Part shown: positions 36,103-46,900 of the stretch, piece by piece
Numbering within the stretch: the stretch's first letter is position 1
Layout: every line of letters starts with the position of its first letter
DNA from: Acidobacteriota bacterium
GTDB taxonomy: Bacteria; Acidobacteriota; Polarisedimenticolia; Polarisedimenticolales; Polarisedimenticolaceae
Length of the DNA stretch: 64,000 bases
Reading direction: 5' to 3'
NCBI GenBank assembly: GCA_029861955.1
Contig: JAOTYK010000014.1
Span: forward strand, 54,474 to 118,473
The notes under the pieces: generated by a model
What the model was told of the DNA's origin: nothing
The model's input: the letters and a program-made list of their open reading frames with translations, nothing else
The model's database searches: none
Position numbers and translations under genes: made by a program

Positions 36103-38664
36103 ATGAGCTCCGACTCCTCGGGCAACCCACAGTTTGGCGGGCGACATCGATTGCTTCTACGCGTCGAGCGCTTCGGAAGACGACACTACCTGATCGTCTT
36201 CGTGATGGCTGCGTTGGCGCTGGCGGCGGGTGGGTTCTTCGGATCCAAACTAAAACTGGAATCCAATGTCCTAGCGTTGATTCCCGAGGGAAATCGCCAG
36301 GTCGACACGCTGAAGGAAGCGTTGAACGACTTCGGTTCGATCGATTACCTGATGGTGCTGCTCGAGGCGGCGGACGATAACTCCCAGGACTCGCTCGAGG
36401 ATTTCTCCGACGTCCTGGCGGAGCGCCTCTCGGCTGAGACCGAACTGATCGAGTACGTCGAGCATCGGTTCGCGTTGGATGAGTCGTTCCTCGAACTGTT
36501 CTACGACAACGCGCTGCTCTTCTTGCCACCGGAGAAGTTGGCCGACGTGGCGGCCAAGTTGGAAGACGAAGCGATTCGCCGCCAGGTTCAGGAGACGCGA
36601 CTCCATCTGAGCAATCCGGCGGCAATCCTCCTCGATGACCCACAGCGCGCAGATCCGCTCGGGTTGATGCCGCTGTTCCTGGATCGCCTGCAGAGCAATC
36701 GCAACGTGCTGCAGATCGATGTCAGCGACGGCTACTACCTGTCGCGCGATCGCAAGTTGTTGATCATGTTGGTCAAGCCGACGGGCCCCTCGCAGGACAT
36801 CGATTTCGACGAGCGCCTGCTACAGGCGGTGCGCCAGGCCGAGACCGATTCCCGCGACGAGATCCACGAGCGGGACGGCGCCGATGCGTTGACGCCTTCG
36901 GTGCACTACGGCGGAAACTACGCGGTCGCCGTAGACGAGGCCGATCTGATCCGTGAGGACGTCAGCCGGAATCTGATCCTCTCGCTTCTCGCGGTCTCGA
37001 TGCTGTACTGGCTCTGTTACCGACGATTCGCGGCGTTGCTCTACAGCAGCATCCCGCTTCTGGTCGGCCAGGCCCTGACCTTCGGGCTGGCGTTTCTGGT
37101 GCTCCAATCGCTGAACGCGTCGTCCTCGGCGTTCACCGCATTACTGATGGGGCTTGGTACGGACTTCGTCATCGTCATCTACGCACGGTATGTCGAGGAG
37201 CGTCGGGCCGGCAGAACCCTCGCGCAGGCCACCGAGCGAATGATCGGCGAGACCGGGCTTGGGGTCTTCACCGGAGCCATCACATCGGCCGGCACGTTCT
37301 ACGCGATGTGCATCAGCCAGTTTCGCGGCCTGCGGGATCTCGGCTTCTTGATTGGCAGCGGCATCCTGCTCTGCGCGGTGGCGATCCTGTTCATGCTTCC
37401 GGCGATGATCACCTGGAACGAGGGTGTACGAAAGCGCAAGGTCGATTCGGTCAAGAAACTGCATCTGCAGTCGTTCCTTCTGGAGCACCTGATTCCGTTG
37501 TCGGTCCGCTATCGCAAGACCGTCATCACGTTGATCGTCATCGCGACCCTCGGTAGTGGCTGGCTGGCGACGCGGTTGGAATTCGACGATTCGATCAAGG
37601 CGCTCCGCAGTAACAAGTCTGCGGCCTACCAGGTTCAGAAGCGCATCACGGACCGCTTCGGTGCGGCACTCTCGTACATGATGGCCATCGTGGAGGCACC
37701 CACCCACGACGAGGCCCTGGCCTTGACGCAGAAGGTCGAAGATCGACTGCAGCCGTTCGTCGAGGACGGCACCGTCGGCTCCTACGATTCCGTCCTGGCC
37801 TACCTACCCGGCGAGACTCAGCAGCGAGAGGTCTTACAGGCGGTCGCCGCCAGTCCCGCGGAATTCGACGCCGAACGGGTCAAGAGCACGTTTCTCTCGG
37901 AGCTCGATAAACAGAGGATGAACCCCGCGGCGTTCGACGAGTTCCTGGGACGACTGGATCGCTTTCTCGGTCCCGAGCAGCCGTTGAGGCTCCAGGACCT
38001 CGAGAACCGTGGTCTGGATCGACTTCTGGGTCGTTACGTGCGGAGCGACGAGGGACGGGTACGAATCGTGACCTACGTCTTTCTCGCCGATGCTCGCTGG
38101 AAGCGTCAACCTCCGCCCGGCTTCGTCAACGCTCTGACCGGCGATGACGCACGGATTGTCATCACCGGCACGAACGTCGTCAGCAAGGAGTTCCGCAGAA
38201 TCTTCAGCCGCGAAGCGCCGCGTGCGGTGGCTCTTGGGCTTGTGGTCGTCTTCGTGTTGCTGTGGATCGATTTCCGCAGCCTTCGTCTGACGAGTATCGC
38301 CCTGGCGCAGCTGGTCTGCGGCGTGATCATGATGCTCGGCATGATGCGCGTGCTGGACGTGCCGCTGAACTACGTCAACGCCTTCGTTGCGACGATGATC
38401 CTGGGTGTCGGAATCGACTACAGTATTCATATCGTGCATCGCTTCACACTCAGCGATGGACTTGTCGAGGAAGGACTCCTCGAAACGGGCAAGGCCGTCG
38501 TCATGGCGGCGTTGACCAATATCGCCGGGTTCGGAACTCTCTGGTTTGGCAACTACCCGGCCCTTCGGAGTTTCGGCCAGGTCGCGTTGATCGGCTCGTT
38601 GACCTGCTTGCTGACCGCATTGACCCTGGTTCCAGCCATCATGGGTCGCCAACAGAAAGGTTGA
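36103..38664 (+). CDS. RND superfamily (MMPL/HpnN-like) exporter
   Basis: 853 residues from ATG 36103. The two halves each have one leading membrane helix, a large exported loop (~60-280 and ~480-690) and a cluster of five helices, the MMPL topology. Typical blocks are ALLMGLGTDFVIVIYARYVEE and MILGVGIDYSIHIVHRF, with acidic residues inside membrane helices for proton coupling. Relatives move lipids such as hopanoids or lipid carriers to the outer membrane. The next gene, uppP, begins 3 bases after the stop, which fits a cell-envelope lipid role. Substrate unknown. Confidence 0.88.
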   Translation: MSSDSSGNPQFGGRHRLLLRVERFGRRHYLIVFVMAALALAAGGFFGSKLKLESNVLALIPEGNRQVDTLKEALNDFGSIDYLMVLLEAADDNSQDSLEDFSDVLAERLSAETELIEYVEHRFALDESFLELFYDNALLFLPPEKLADVAAKLEDEAIRRQVQETRLHLSNPAAILLDDPQRADPLGLMPLFLDRLQSNRNVLQIDVSDGYYLSRDRKLLIMLVKPTGPSQDIDFDERLLQAVRQAETDSRDEIHERDGADALTPSVHYGGNYAVAVDEADLIREDVSRNLILSLLAVSMLYWLCYRRFAALLYSSIPLLVGQALTFGLAFLVLQSLNASSSAFTALLMGLGTDFVIVIYARYVEERRAGRTLAQATERMIGETGLGVFTGAITSAGTFYAMCISQFRGLRDLGFLIGSGILLCAVAILFMLPAMITWNEGVRKRKVDSVKKLHLQSFLLEHLIPLSVRYRKTVITLIVIATLGSGWLATRLEFDDSIKALRSNKSAAYQVQKRITDRFGAALSYMMAIVEAPTHDEALALTQKVEDRLQPFVEDGTVGSYDSVLAYLPGETQQREVLQAVAASPAEFDAERVKSTFLSELDKQRMNPAAFDEFLGRLDRFLGPEQPLRLQDLENRGLDRLLGRYVRSDEGRVRIVTYVFLADARWKRQPPPGFVNALTGDDARIVITGTNVVSKEFRRIFSREAPRAVALGLVVVFVLLWIDFRSLRLTSIALAQLVCGVIMMLGMMRVLDVPLNYVNAFVATMILGVGIDYSIHIVHRFTLSDGLVEEGLLETGKAVVMAALTNIAGFGTLWFGNYPALRSFGQVALIGSLTCLLTALTLVPAIMGRQQKG

Positions 38665-38667
38665 TCT

Positions 38668-39462
38668 GTGGCGTCGATGTTCTGGATCGCAGTGTTGCTT
38701 GGCCTGGTCGAGGGTCTAACGGAGTTCCTTCCCGTTTCGTCGACCGGTCACCTGATCGTTACATCGGCCTTGCTAGGTTTCGAGGGAGAGCGGGCCGAAC
38801 TGTTCGAGATCTTCATCCAGCTGGGTGCGATTCTCGGCGTGGTCGTCGAATTCCGTCAAAAGCTGTTCAAGCTGGTCTTTGAGCTCCCGACGCAACGCCG
38901 TTCGCGCACCTTCGCCGTCAAGTTGTTGATCGCGTTCCTGCCGTTGGCCATCGTCGGCCTGGCGTTGCGGGACCTGATCACGACCCATCTGTTCAATCCG
39001 CAGATGGTCGCCTGGGCGTTGATCGTCGGTGCGATCCTGATCCTGATCGTCGAGGGGATCCGGATCAAGCCGAACGTACACGACGCGACCAACCTAGGTT
39101 GGGGACAGGCGGCGTGGATCGGCCTGGCCCAGATGCTGGCACTCTGGCCGGGCTTTTCTCGGTCCGCGGCGACGATCCTCGGCGGGGTGGTCACCGGTCT
39201 CGATCGGCGTGCCGCGACCGAGTTCTCGTTCTTCCTGGCGATCCCGGTGATGATGGCCGCCGGCTGCTACGACCTCTACAGCAACTTTCATCATCTACAG
39301 CCCGGCGACGGTGGATGGTTGTCGCTGTCGTTCGCCATCTCGTTCGTCGTCGGCTGGGCTGCGGTCCGCTGGCTCCTCAAGTTCGTTGCCACACACACGT
39401 TTCGAGCGTTCGCCTACTATCGCATCGTTCTTGGGTGCGTCCTGTTGATCTACTTTCACTGA
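38668..39462 (+). CDS. uppP: undecaprenyl-diphosphatase
   Basis: 264 residues, GTG start. It dephosphorylates undecaprenyl diphosphate to recycle the carrier lipid for peptidoglycan and also confers bacitracin tolerance. The two family motifs are GLVEGLTEFLPVSSTGHL (~13-30) and LWPGFSRSAATILGG (~155-169), with about eight membrane helices. Third feature of an envelope operon with the MMPL exporter upstream; the decarboxylase follows after 18 bases. Confidence 0.96.
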   Translation: MASMFWIAVLLGLVEGLTEFLPVSSTGHLIVTSALLGFEGERAELFEIFIQLGAILGVVVEFRQKLFKLVFELPTQRRSRTFAVKLLIAFLPLAIVGLALRDLITTHLFNPQMVAWALIVGAILILIVEGIRIKPNVHDATNLGWGQAAWIGLAQMLALWPGFSRSAATILGGVVTGLDRRAATEFSFFLAIPVMMAAGCYDLYSNFHHLQPGDGGWLSLSFAISFVVGWAAVRWLLKFVATHTFRAFAYYRIVLGCVLLIYFH

Positions 39463-39480
39463 TCGGGAGGTTGTCCCGGG

Positions 39481-40932
39481 ATGACGACCAAACCCACGCC
39501 GGGGCAGACCGGTATCGGCGACATGGACGCCGGTGAGTTTCGCGAATGGGCACACCGTGTCGCGGATCTCGCCGCAGACTATCTGGAGGGTCTTGAGCAG
39601 CTTCCCGTCGTTCCGAACGTCAAACCGGGCGAGATCCGCGCGCAGCTCTCCGACGCGCCGCCCGTCGATCCGCAGCCCACCGAAGAGATCTTTGCCGACT
39701 ACAAGCGATTGATCGAACCCAACATCACCCACTGGCAGCACCCTCGATTCATGGCCTATTTCCCCAGCATGGCCAGTGGTCCGGGAATCCTCGGCGAGTG
39801 GCTGTCCGCGACTCTGAATTCCAACGTGATGATGTGGCGCAACGCCCCGGCGTCAACAGAGCTGGAGGAGTGTGTCGTCGCATGGCTGCGACAGATGCTT
39901 GGCCTACCGGGGACGTTCAGCGGGATGTTCACCGACACGGCATCGATCTCGACGCTCCTCAGCCTGGTGGCGGCCCGTCACAAGGTTCTGGATCTGGAGA
40001 CTCCCACTCGGTTGAGGCTCTACGCCTCCGATCAGGCTCACATGTCGATCGAGAAGGCGGCGATGGTGATCGGTGTGGGCCCGGACGGGGTGCGACCCAT
40101 CCCCGCAGATCGAAACTACCGCATGGACGTCGATGCACTGGCGCGCGCGATCCGCGAAGACCGTGACGCCGGCTGGCAACCGTTCTGTGTGGCCGGAACG
40201 CTCGGCACGACCGCCTCGACGAGTATCGACCCGGCACGAGCCATCGGAGAGTTATGTCGGGACGAGGGTCTGTGGTGCCATTTCGATGCGGCTTACGGTG
40301 GGGCCCTGGCGTTGGTTCCCGAGTACCGTGACTTGCTGGCGGGCTGGGAGCTGGCCGACTCGATCGTCATCAATCCCCACAAGTGGTTCTTCACGCCGTT
40401 CGATGCGTCGTTACTTCTCTTCCGCGATGGTGATGCGTTTCGTAACGCATTCGCCCTGAATCCCGAGTACCTGAAAACGGCGACCGACGGTCAGGCGACG
40501 AACTTCAATGAGTACGGAATCCAGCTCGGGCGTCGATTCCGTGCGTTGAAGCTGTGGATCATGATCCGTTACTTCGGGACCGAGGGGTTTGCCAGGCGGA
40601 TTCGTGCTCACGTCGAGTGGGCAAGGGAGTTCCGTGACTGGATCGACGCGGCGCAGGATTGGGAACGGCTGGCGCCGACGCCCGCTGCGACGATCTGTTT
40701 TCGTTATCACCCGAGTGGAATCGACGACCCCGGGACGCTGGACCGGTTGAATGTCGACATCCTGGAGCGCATCAACGAGGAGGGCCGGTTCTATCTCTCC
40801 CACGCCAGGTTGGACGATCGTCATACCCTCAGATTGACGATCGGCAATCTCCGCCAGACACGCGCACATGTCGCAGAAGCCTGGCAGGTTCTGCAGGCAA
40901 CCGCGGCGCGGGTGACGCCCCGCGAGGACTGA
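39481..40932 (+). CDS. PLP-dependent group II (aromatic L-amino acid type) decarboxylase
   Basis: 483 residues, the usual length of aromatic amino acid decarboxylases. The N-terminal HPRFMAYFPSMASGPGILGEWL block, the PLP-site segment CHFDAAYGGALAL and the lysine motif INPHKWFFTPFD are present. It should remove the carboxyl group of tryptophan, tyrosine, DOPA or phenylalanine to give an amine; residues defining the substrate cannot be judged here. It may be co-transcribed with uppP, though no functional link is evident. Confidence 0.92.
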   Translation: MTTKPTPGQTGIGDMDAGEFREWAHRVADLAADYLEGLEQLPVVPNVKPGEIRAQLSDAPPVDPQPTEEIFADYKRLIEPNITHWQHPRFMAYFPSMASGPGILGEWLSATLNSNVMMWRNAPASTELEECVVAWLRQMLGLPGTFSGMFTDTASISTLLSLVAARHKVLDLETPTRLRLYASDQAHMSIEKAAMVIGVGPDGVRPIPADRNYRMDVDALARAIREDRDAGWQPFCVAGTLGTTASTSIDPARAIGELCRDEGLWCHFDAAYGGALALVPEYRDLLAGWELADSIVINPHKWFFTPFDASLLLFRDGDAFRNAFALNPEYLKTATDGQATNFNEYGIQLGRRFRALKLWIMIRYFGTEGFARRIRAHVEWAREFRDWIDAAQDWERLAPTPAATICFRYHPSGIDDPGTLDRLNVDILERINEEGRFYLSHARLDDRHTLRLTIGNLRQTRAHVAEAWQVLQATAARVTPRED

Positions 40933-40988
40933 GGCACCTGCTTGCACCCTCCCACCGCATGACGTACACAAAGGCGGGGGAGTTTGTC

Positions 40989-43900
40989 TTGCCGCGGTTT
41001 ACGCGCAATCTACTGCTCGGGATCCTCTGCCTGTTGTTACCGGGCGGGGTGACGGTCGACGGCTCGTCGTCCGATTCGCCGCCGCGATTCGTCCCCGGCG
41101 AGATCCTCGTCAAGTTTCGCGACGATGTCGACGCAGGCGCGAGGCGGCAGACGACCGGTCGCTTCAACGTCGCCAGGATCCACCGCGACCGTCACGGGCT
41201 GGAACGGATGCGAGTTGGACCGCTGGAGGATGTCGAGACGATCGCCCGCAAGCTCGCCGCCGAATCGGAAGTTCTCTACGCAGAACCCAACTGGATGGTT
41301 TCCCTCTATCGTCAACCTGACGATCCTTTTCACTTCCAGCAGTACTGGCTTACAAACGCCGGTCAGACCGGCGGAACACCCGGCGCCGACATCCGCGCGA
41401 TGGAAGCCTGGGATCTGACCACCGGTAGTCGCGATGTGATCGTCGCGATCATCGATTCGGGGATCGATGTCAACCACCCCGATCTTCTTCCAAACCTCTG
41501 GACCAATGAGAACGAGATCGCCGGGAACGGGATAGATGACGATAACAACGGTTACGTCGACGACACCGCCGGCTGGAACTTCTTCACCGACAACAACGAT
41601 CCCTTCGACGACAACGATCATGGCACCCATGTCGCCGGAATCGTCGGGGCGGTGGGGGACAACGGCCGCGGTGTCAGTGGCGTGGCCTGGAAGGTCACGT
41701 TGATGCCGTTGAAGTTCACGGACAGTGCCGGGTTCGGTTCGACCTCGGACGCCGTCGCCGCGCTGGACTACGCCGTCGCGATGGGCGCACGCGTCAGCAA
41801 CAATTCATGGGGTGGGTCGTTCAACTCACAGGCGTTGCGAGACGCCATTCAGAGGGCGGGTGAGGCGGACCATCTGTTCGTCGCGGCGGCCGGCAACAGT
41901 GCCGTGGATATCGATCAGCTACCGCAGTTCCCGGCAGGCTACGATCTGGACAACATCCTCACCGTGATGGCGACCAACGATCGCGACCTGCCTGCCTTCT
42001 TCACGAACATTGGCCCCATCGGCGTGGATGTCGCCGCCGCCGGTGAGCGAGTTCTCAGTTCGGTGGTCGGCGGAACCTATCGCCAGCTGACCGGGACATC
42101 GATGGCGGCGCCACAGGTCACCGGCGTGGCCGCGTTGGCTCTCTCGGTCGCGCCGAACATCCCCGCGCTTGCGCTCAAGCAGCGGATTCTCGACTCGGCG
42201 ATTCCCGTGCCGAGTCTCACGGGTTACAGTCGGACCGGGGCCCGTCTCGACGCGCTCGGAGTCTTGCAGGCCATCGACGACGTTGCTCCCGGTCGGATCG
42301 ACGACCTCCATCTGCTGGAACTCGGTAGCACCCGCGCCGTAATTACATGGACCGCGCCGGGGGACGATGGCGACGACGGTACCGTCTGGCGCTACCGGAT
42401 TCGTGTAGCCGCCGAAGGCCTGCTGGCCTCGGGGCCCATCCCGCTTGCAGCTGGAGCGACCCAGACGTTCGAACTGAACGGGCTGACGCCCGACGCCGAC
42501 CTTTCAATGACCGTTCAAGGTCAGGACGAGTGGGGAAACGTCGGGCCGGTATCGAATGTCCTCACGGTCCACACCCTGCCACCGCCCATCATCGACGTCT
42601 CGCCTTCAGCGTTCGAGCTATTCCTCGATCCCGTCGAGGTCGGAACGGCACAGTTACGGATCGCCAACGCAGGTCCTGGTGAGCTCGACTGGATGATCAC
42701 GGGACTGGATTCACGCCCGTTGGACGAACGGGTTACGTTCGGACAGACGGTCGGTCGACTAATCGGTGGTCAGTCCATCGATGTCCCGCTGACGATCGAC
42801 ACGAACGGTCTTGCAGCCGGTTTCTACGGGGCGCTCGTGAACGTACGTAGCAACGACGTGTCCCGTCCGGAACTCGACATCCCGCTCGCCGTCATCATCG
42901 GTCTCCGCCCACGTCTCGTCGTCGGTCGTTCCGGACCCACGGAAGAGAGCGAACAGTTGTTCGACGACAGCCCGGCTGGAACCACGCATCGCATCGAACT
43001 TGGGTCACAGGCGATAGGGCCGATGACCGTGACGGTCTCGGTCGAGGGGGACTTCGCGGAGTCCTCCGAGTTCGGGACCGTGTCGGTTGATGGTGAGTTT
43101 CTGGGCATCGTTCAGGGTGGCGGCACGGACTGCTCTTTCGGTGGGCGCAGCTTCATTCTCAGCGGGCAGGATGTTGAGCGACTGGCCGGGGACGGCGTTC
43201 TGATAATCACGATCGAGAATTCCGCTGACGTTGCCACGTTTTGCTCTAACAACGTTCACGGGTTGCAGTTGGCGTATCGCGAGCCCGTCTCGAGTCTGGA
43301 GTTCCCCGAGACGATCGTGGGGCTCACCGAACAGATGGAAGTCGACCTGATCAACGTCGGGTCGTCTGCCTTACGGATTGCATCCATCTCCAGCGAGTTG
43401 TTGACGGACTACACGGCAGTTTTTCCGTTCGCCACGCTTCAGACGGACCAGGTATTGACTCTGGAAGTGCTGTTTCACCCACAGACCCCGGGCCGGCGGG
43501 CCGACACCCTGAGCATCACGACCAACGAACCCGACCATGACGCCACTCAGCTGTTCCTGGAGGGTGTGGGACTGGCACCCCCCATCTTGCGACTCCAACC
43601 GGATCGGATCGAGCGCACGTTGGACGCTGGCGAACGCATCGAGGCCTCGTTCGAGATCGGTAACGACGGCGCCTCGCCGCTCGTCGTCACGCTCGAGAGC
43701 GCGGGCTCCGATCTGGTCGTCGCCCCACAGTCCGGTCTGATTCCGGCCGGGGAGACGGAACCCTTTACTCTGGAGATCGACGGGACGGACTTCGTCGCGG
43801 GCTTGCGTGAAACGGCGATCATGGTTCGGAGCAATGATCCCGACGCACTCCAGATCGCGCTACCGATCATCCTTGAGATTCGCGGCGAACCTCGGATCCG

Positions 43901-46900
43901 GTTGGAACCTGCTGTAGTCCGGATCGATTCCGAAATCAGCTATTCGACGCTGGATGCGGTGACGACTCATATCTTCCCTATCTCGATCCCCATCGTCGGC
44001 GCGGCCAGGTTTGAAATGGTCGTGGACGGAGACTTCGGATTGATCGATGAATCGGCGACATTGACGGTCGAAGGTGACGAGTTGTTGTCGATCAGTGACG
44101 CCGAGCGTGACTGCGAACCGATCGGAATCGTCGAACCACTCTCCATCGACGACGTCACACGTTGGAATTCCGACAATCAGATCGAGGCCATCGTCAGCAA
44201 CTCGCCAAAAGTCGATCTGTTCTGCGAACGCAATAGCCATCGATTGAGCCTGATCTATGACGGACCGTCCGATCGACTGGAGTTCGGGGATGGGTTCGTC
44301 GAGTTCGAGTCGATTCGCAACGTGGTTATCACCAACTCCGGAACCGACCGTCTGACCTTCGACTCGGTTGAAACCAGCGGCTCCGCTTATGAGCTTGGAG
44401 TCGTTCCACAGTTCGTTGAGGCGGGTGCGAGCCGATCGATTCCAGTGCGGTTCACTCCCGACGCCCTCGGAGATCACGAGGGTGAACTGGTGGTCATCTC
44501 CGACGCCACGAATGCTGCAGTTGTCCGTCTTCCGTTGCATGGCCACGGTGTCCCGGCGCCAAGCCTACGGGTTACTCCGTTGTCGCTCACCTTCAACACC
44601 ACGCTCGGTGAGATCCAGTCGCGCTCGCTCTCCATGGAAAACAACGGAAGCGTCCCCGTCGGTTTCTCGGCATCGGCTGTGGGCACGGTGATTTCTCAGG
44701 TATCGATCACACCCGTCGCCGGCACTGTCGCGCCTGGCGACGTTGCGGAAATCACCATCACCGTTGACGGGACCGATCTTCCAGCCGGCGCGCAGGACTT
44801 TGCGGTGATGTTGGCAACGGAGGATCCCCAGCAATCTCTGATCGAGATTCCGGTGAACTGGGTCGTGACCGGGACGCCCCGCCTGGGATTCTCGACATCC
44901 CGTTACGAACAACGTTCCCGGGTCGAGTTCAGTGTCGCCGCAGCCGCGACCGAACATCAGTTCTCCGTCGATCGGCCGGCTGCCGGGAATGTCGACGTAA
45001 GCCTGCATGTTGTCGGCGACTTTGGTTCGATCGGCGAACAGGCCGCTTTGCTGGTCGAGGGTCAATTCCTCCTTTCCGCCGGTGGCAACAGCGCCGACTG
45101 CGTTCCGATCACCGAGACAACCTCGGTCTCACCGGCCCGCCTTTCCCAGTGGTCCTCGAACGGCACGGTGGATGTCATCGTGCAGAACAGTGCGCCCGTC
45201 GGCACCATCTGCCCTGAGCGATTTCACGAGGTGACTCTCCGTTACCCGGAACTTGCGAGTTCCGTGGAAGTTGGACAGGTCTTTCTGGGTCGTCCCGACG
45301 GCACCCAGGTCGAGATCTTCAGCAACGGCAACTCCGATCTGAATATTCAGAGTCTTACGACGACCGGCTCGTCGTTCCGGGTGGTCGATCGATCATTCGT
45401 CCTGGAACCCGGTGAGAGCGAGATGATCGAGATCACGGTGCTGGCCGACGATGTCGGAGTCCTATCCGGAGAATTGATCGTCGCAAGCAACGCTACGGAT
45501 CAGCCTCTCACCCGACTGCCGCTACGCGCAACGTCCAACGCCGCACCGCAAGCCGTTCTGAGTCCATCGCTCCTGCAACACGTCGTGCTGCCGGCGACAC
45601 CCGAGACCTTCGAACTGAGTCTCTCCAACGCCGGTGGGTTGCCGCTCAGCTTCAGCACGGCCCCGGAGGTGGCCGTCGGCGTCGAACTCGAAACGCTGCC
45701 CGCCAGCCCGGGCCCCGCTGCCTGTCTCGTGGCAGATCCGATCGGCGGGCAGATCTATACACAGATCCGTCGGGCGAACGAGTTCTATCGGTTTGACGTC
45801 ACAAGCTCCACCTGGACCACGCTCTCGCGGTCACCGATGGCGGCCGAGGAGTTCTGTCGATCGGTCTTACTGGACGGCAAGATTCACGTATTCCATTCCA
45901 ATGACCGAGACTTCTACGCGGTCTACGACATCGCCGTCGATCGTTGGGAACGTCGCCCTCATCCCGTCGATCAGAACGTGGGCGCGGTGGCCGGCGACGG
46001 CGAATCGTTCATCTATCTGGCACGTCTTGCGCGGTTGTTCCGCCACGATCCGGAGACCGAGGTCACCACGGAATTGGCACCGCCGCCATTTCCGTTCGAG
46101 CGCGGCGGAGGTCTTGAGTTCTTCGACGGGCATCTGTACGGCCATCGCGGCAACGGCAATCCAGATTTCGCCCGCTACGATATCGCCGTGGATCGTTGGG
46201 ATCTGCAGCAACAAGCCCCGTCCGGTCTGAGAAGTGGCACGACGTTCGATCCGATCCTGTCCTCGTACTACGTCATCGCAGAACCCGATGCGGGGATCGT
46301 CTATCGTCATGACACACGGACGAATCGTTGGCAGGCAATCGATGTCGCTCCCCTCGTTTCTCGAAAGGGCGAGCTGGCGTGGATTGGTCGTACGAACCCG
46401 GGCGTCTATTTTCAGCAGGGCGAATTCGGACGGGAATTCATCCGCCTGGGCACTCCCGAGGGAATCGTCCAGCCGCCTTACCCCAGCGGAGTCGTCGCAC
46501 CCGGCGAGTCGGTGGTCCTGCCCCTGATGCTTCGCACGGATCTACCGATCGGTCCGTACCGCGAAACGATCCACCTGCGTAGCAACGACCCCGAGACCCC
46601 GGTGACCTCGACGATCCTCGACGTGACGATCGCCGCCGCGGGACGCCTGGAGATGGGTCCCGTGGGGCTCGATCTTACGACGTTTGTCGGCGTCCCGAGG
46701 ACCGAGCTTCTGGAGTTTTCCAATCGCGGGGATCGACCGATTCGTGTGGTCGATCTCGAAATTGCGGATCCTCGGGCACGCGAGTCGCTGGTGATCGACG
46801 GGATGGGATCGCCGGTCGAACTTGCGCCACGCGAACACGCCACCCGACAGGTCACGTGGACGCCCACGTCGGCGGGAGATCTTGCGACGTCTCTCGTTGC

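Noticed and set aside
40659..40988. Upstream extension of the giant protease into the decarboxylase gene
   Set aside because: The extension overlaps the decarboxylase coding region; the signal peptide and a ribosome site support TTG 40989.
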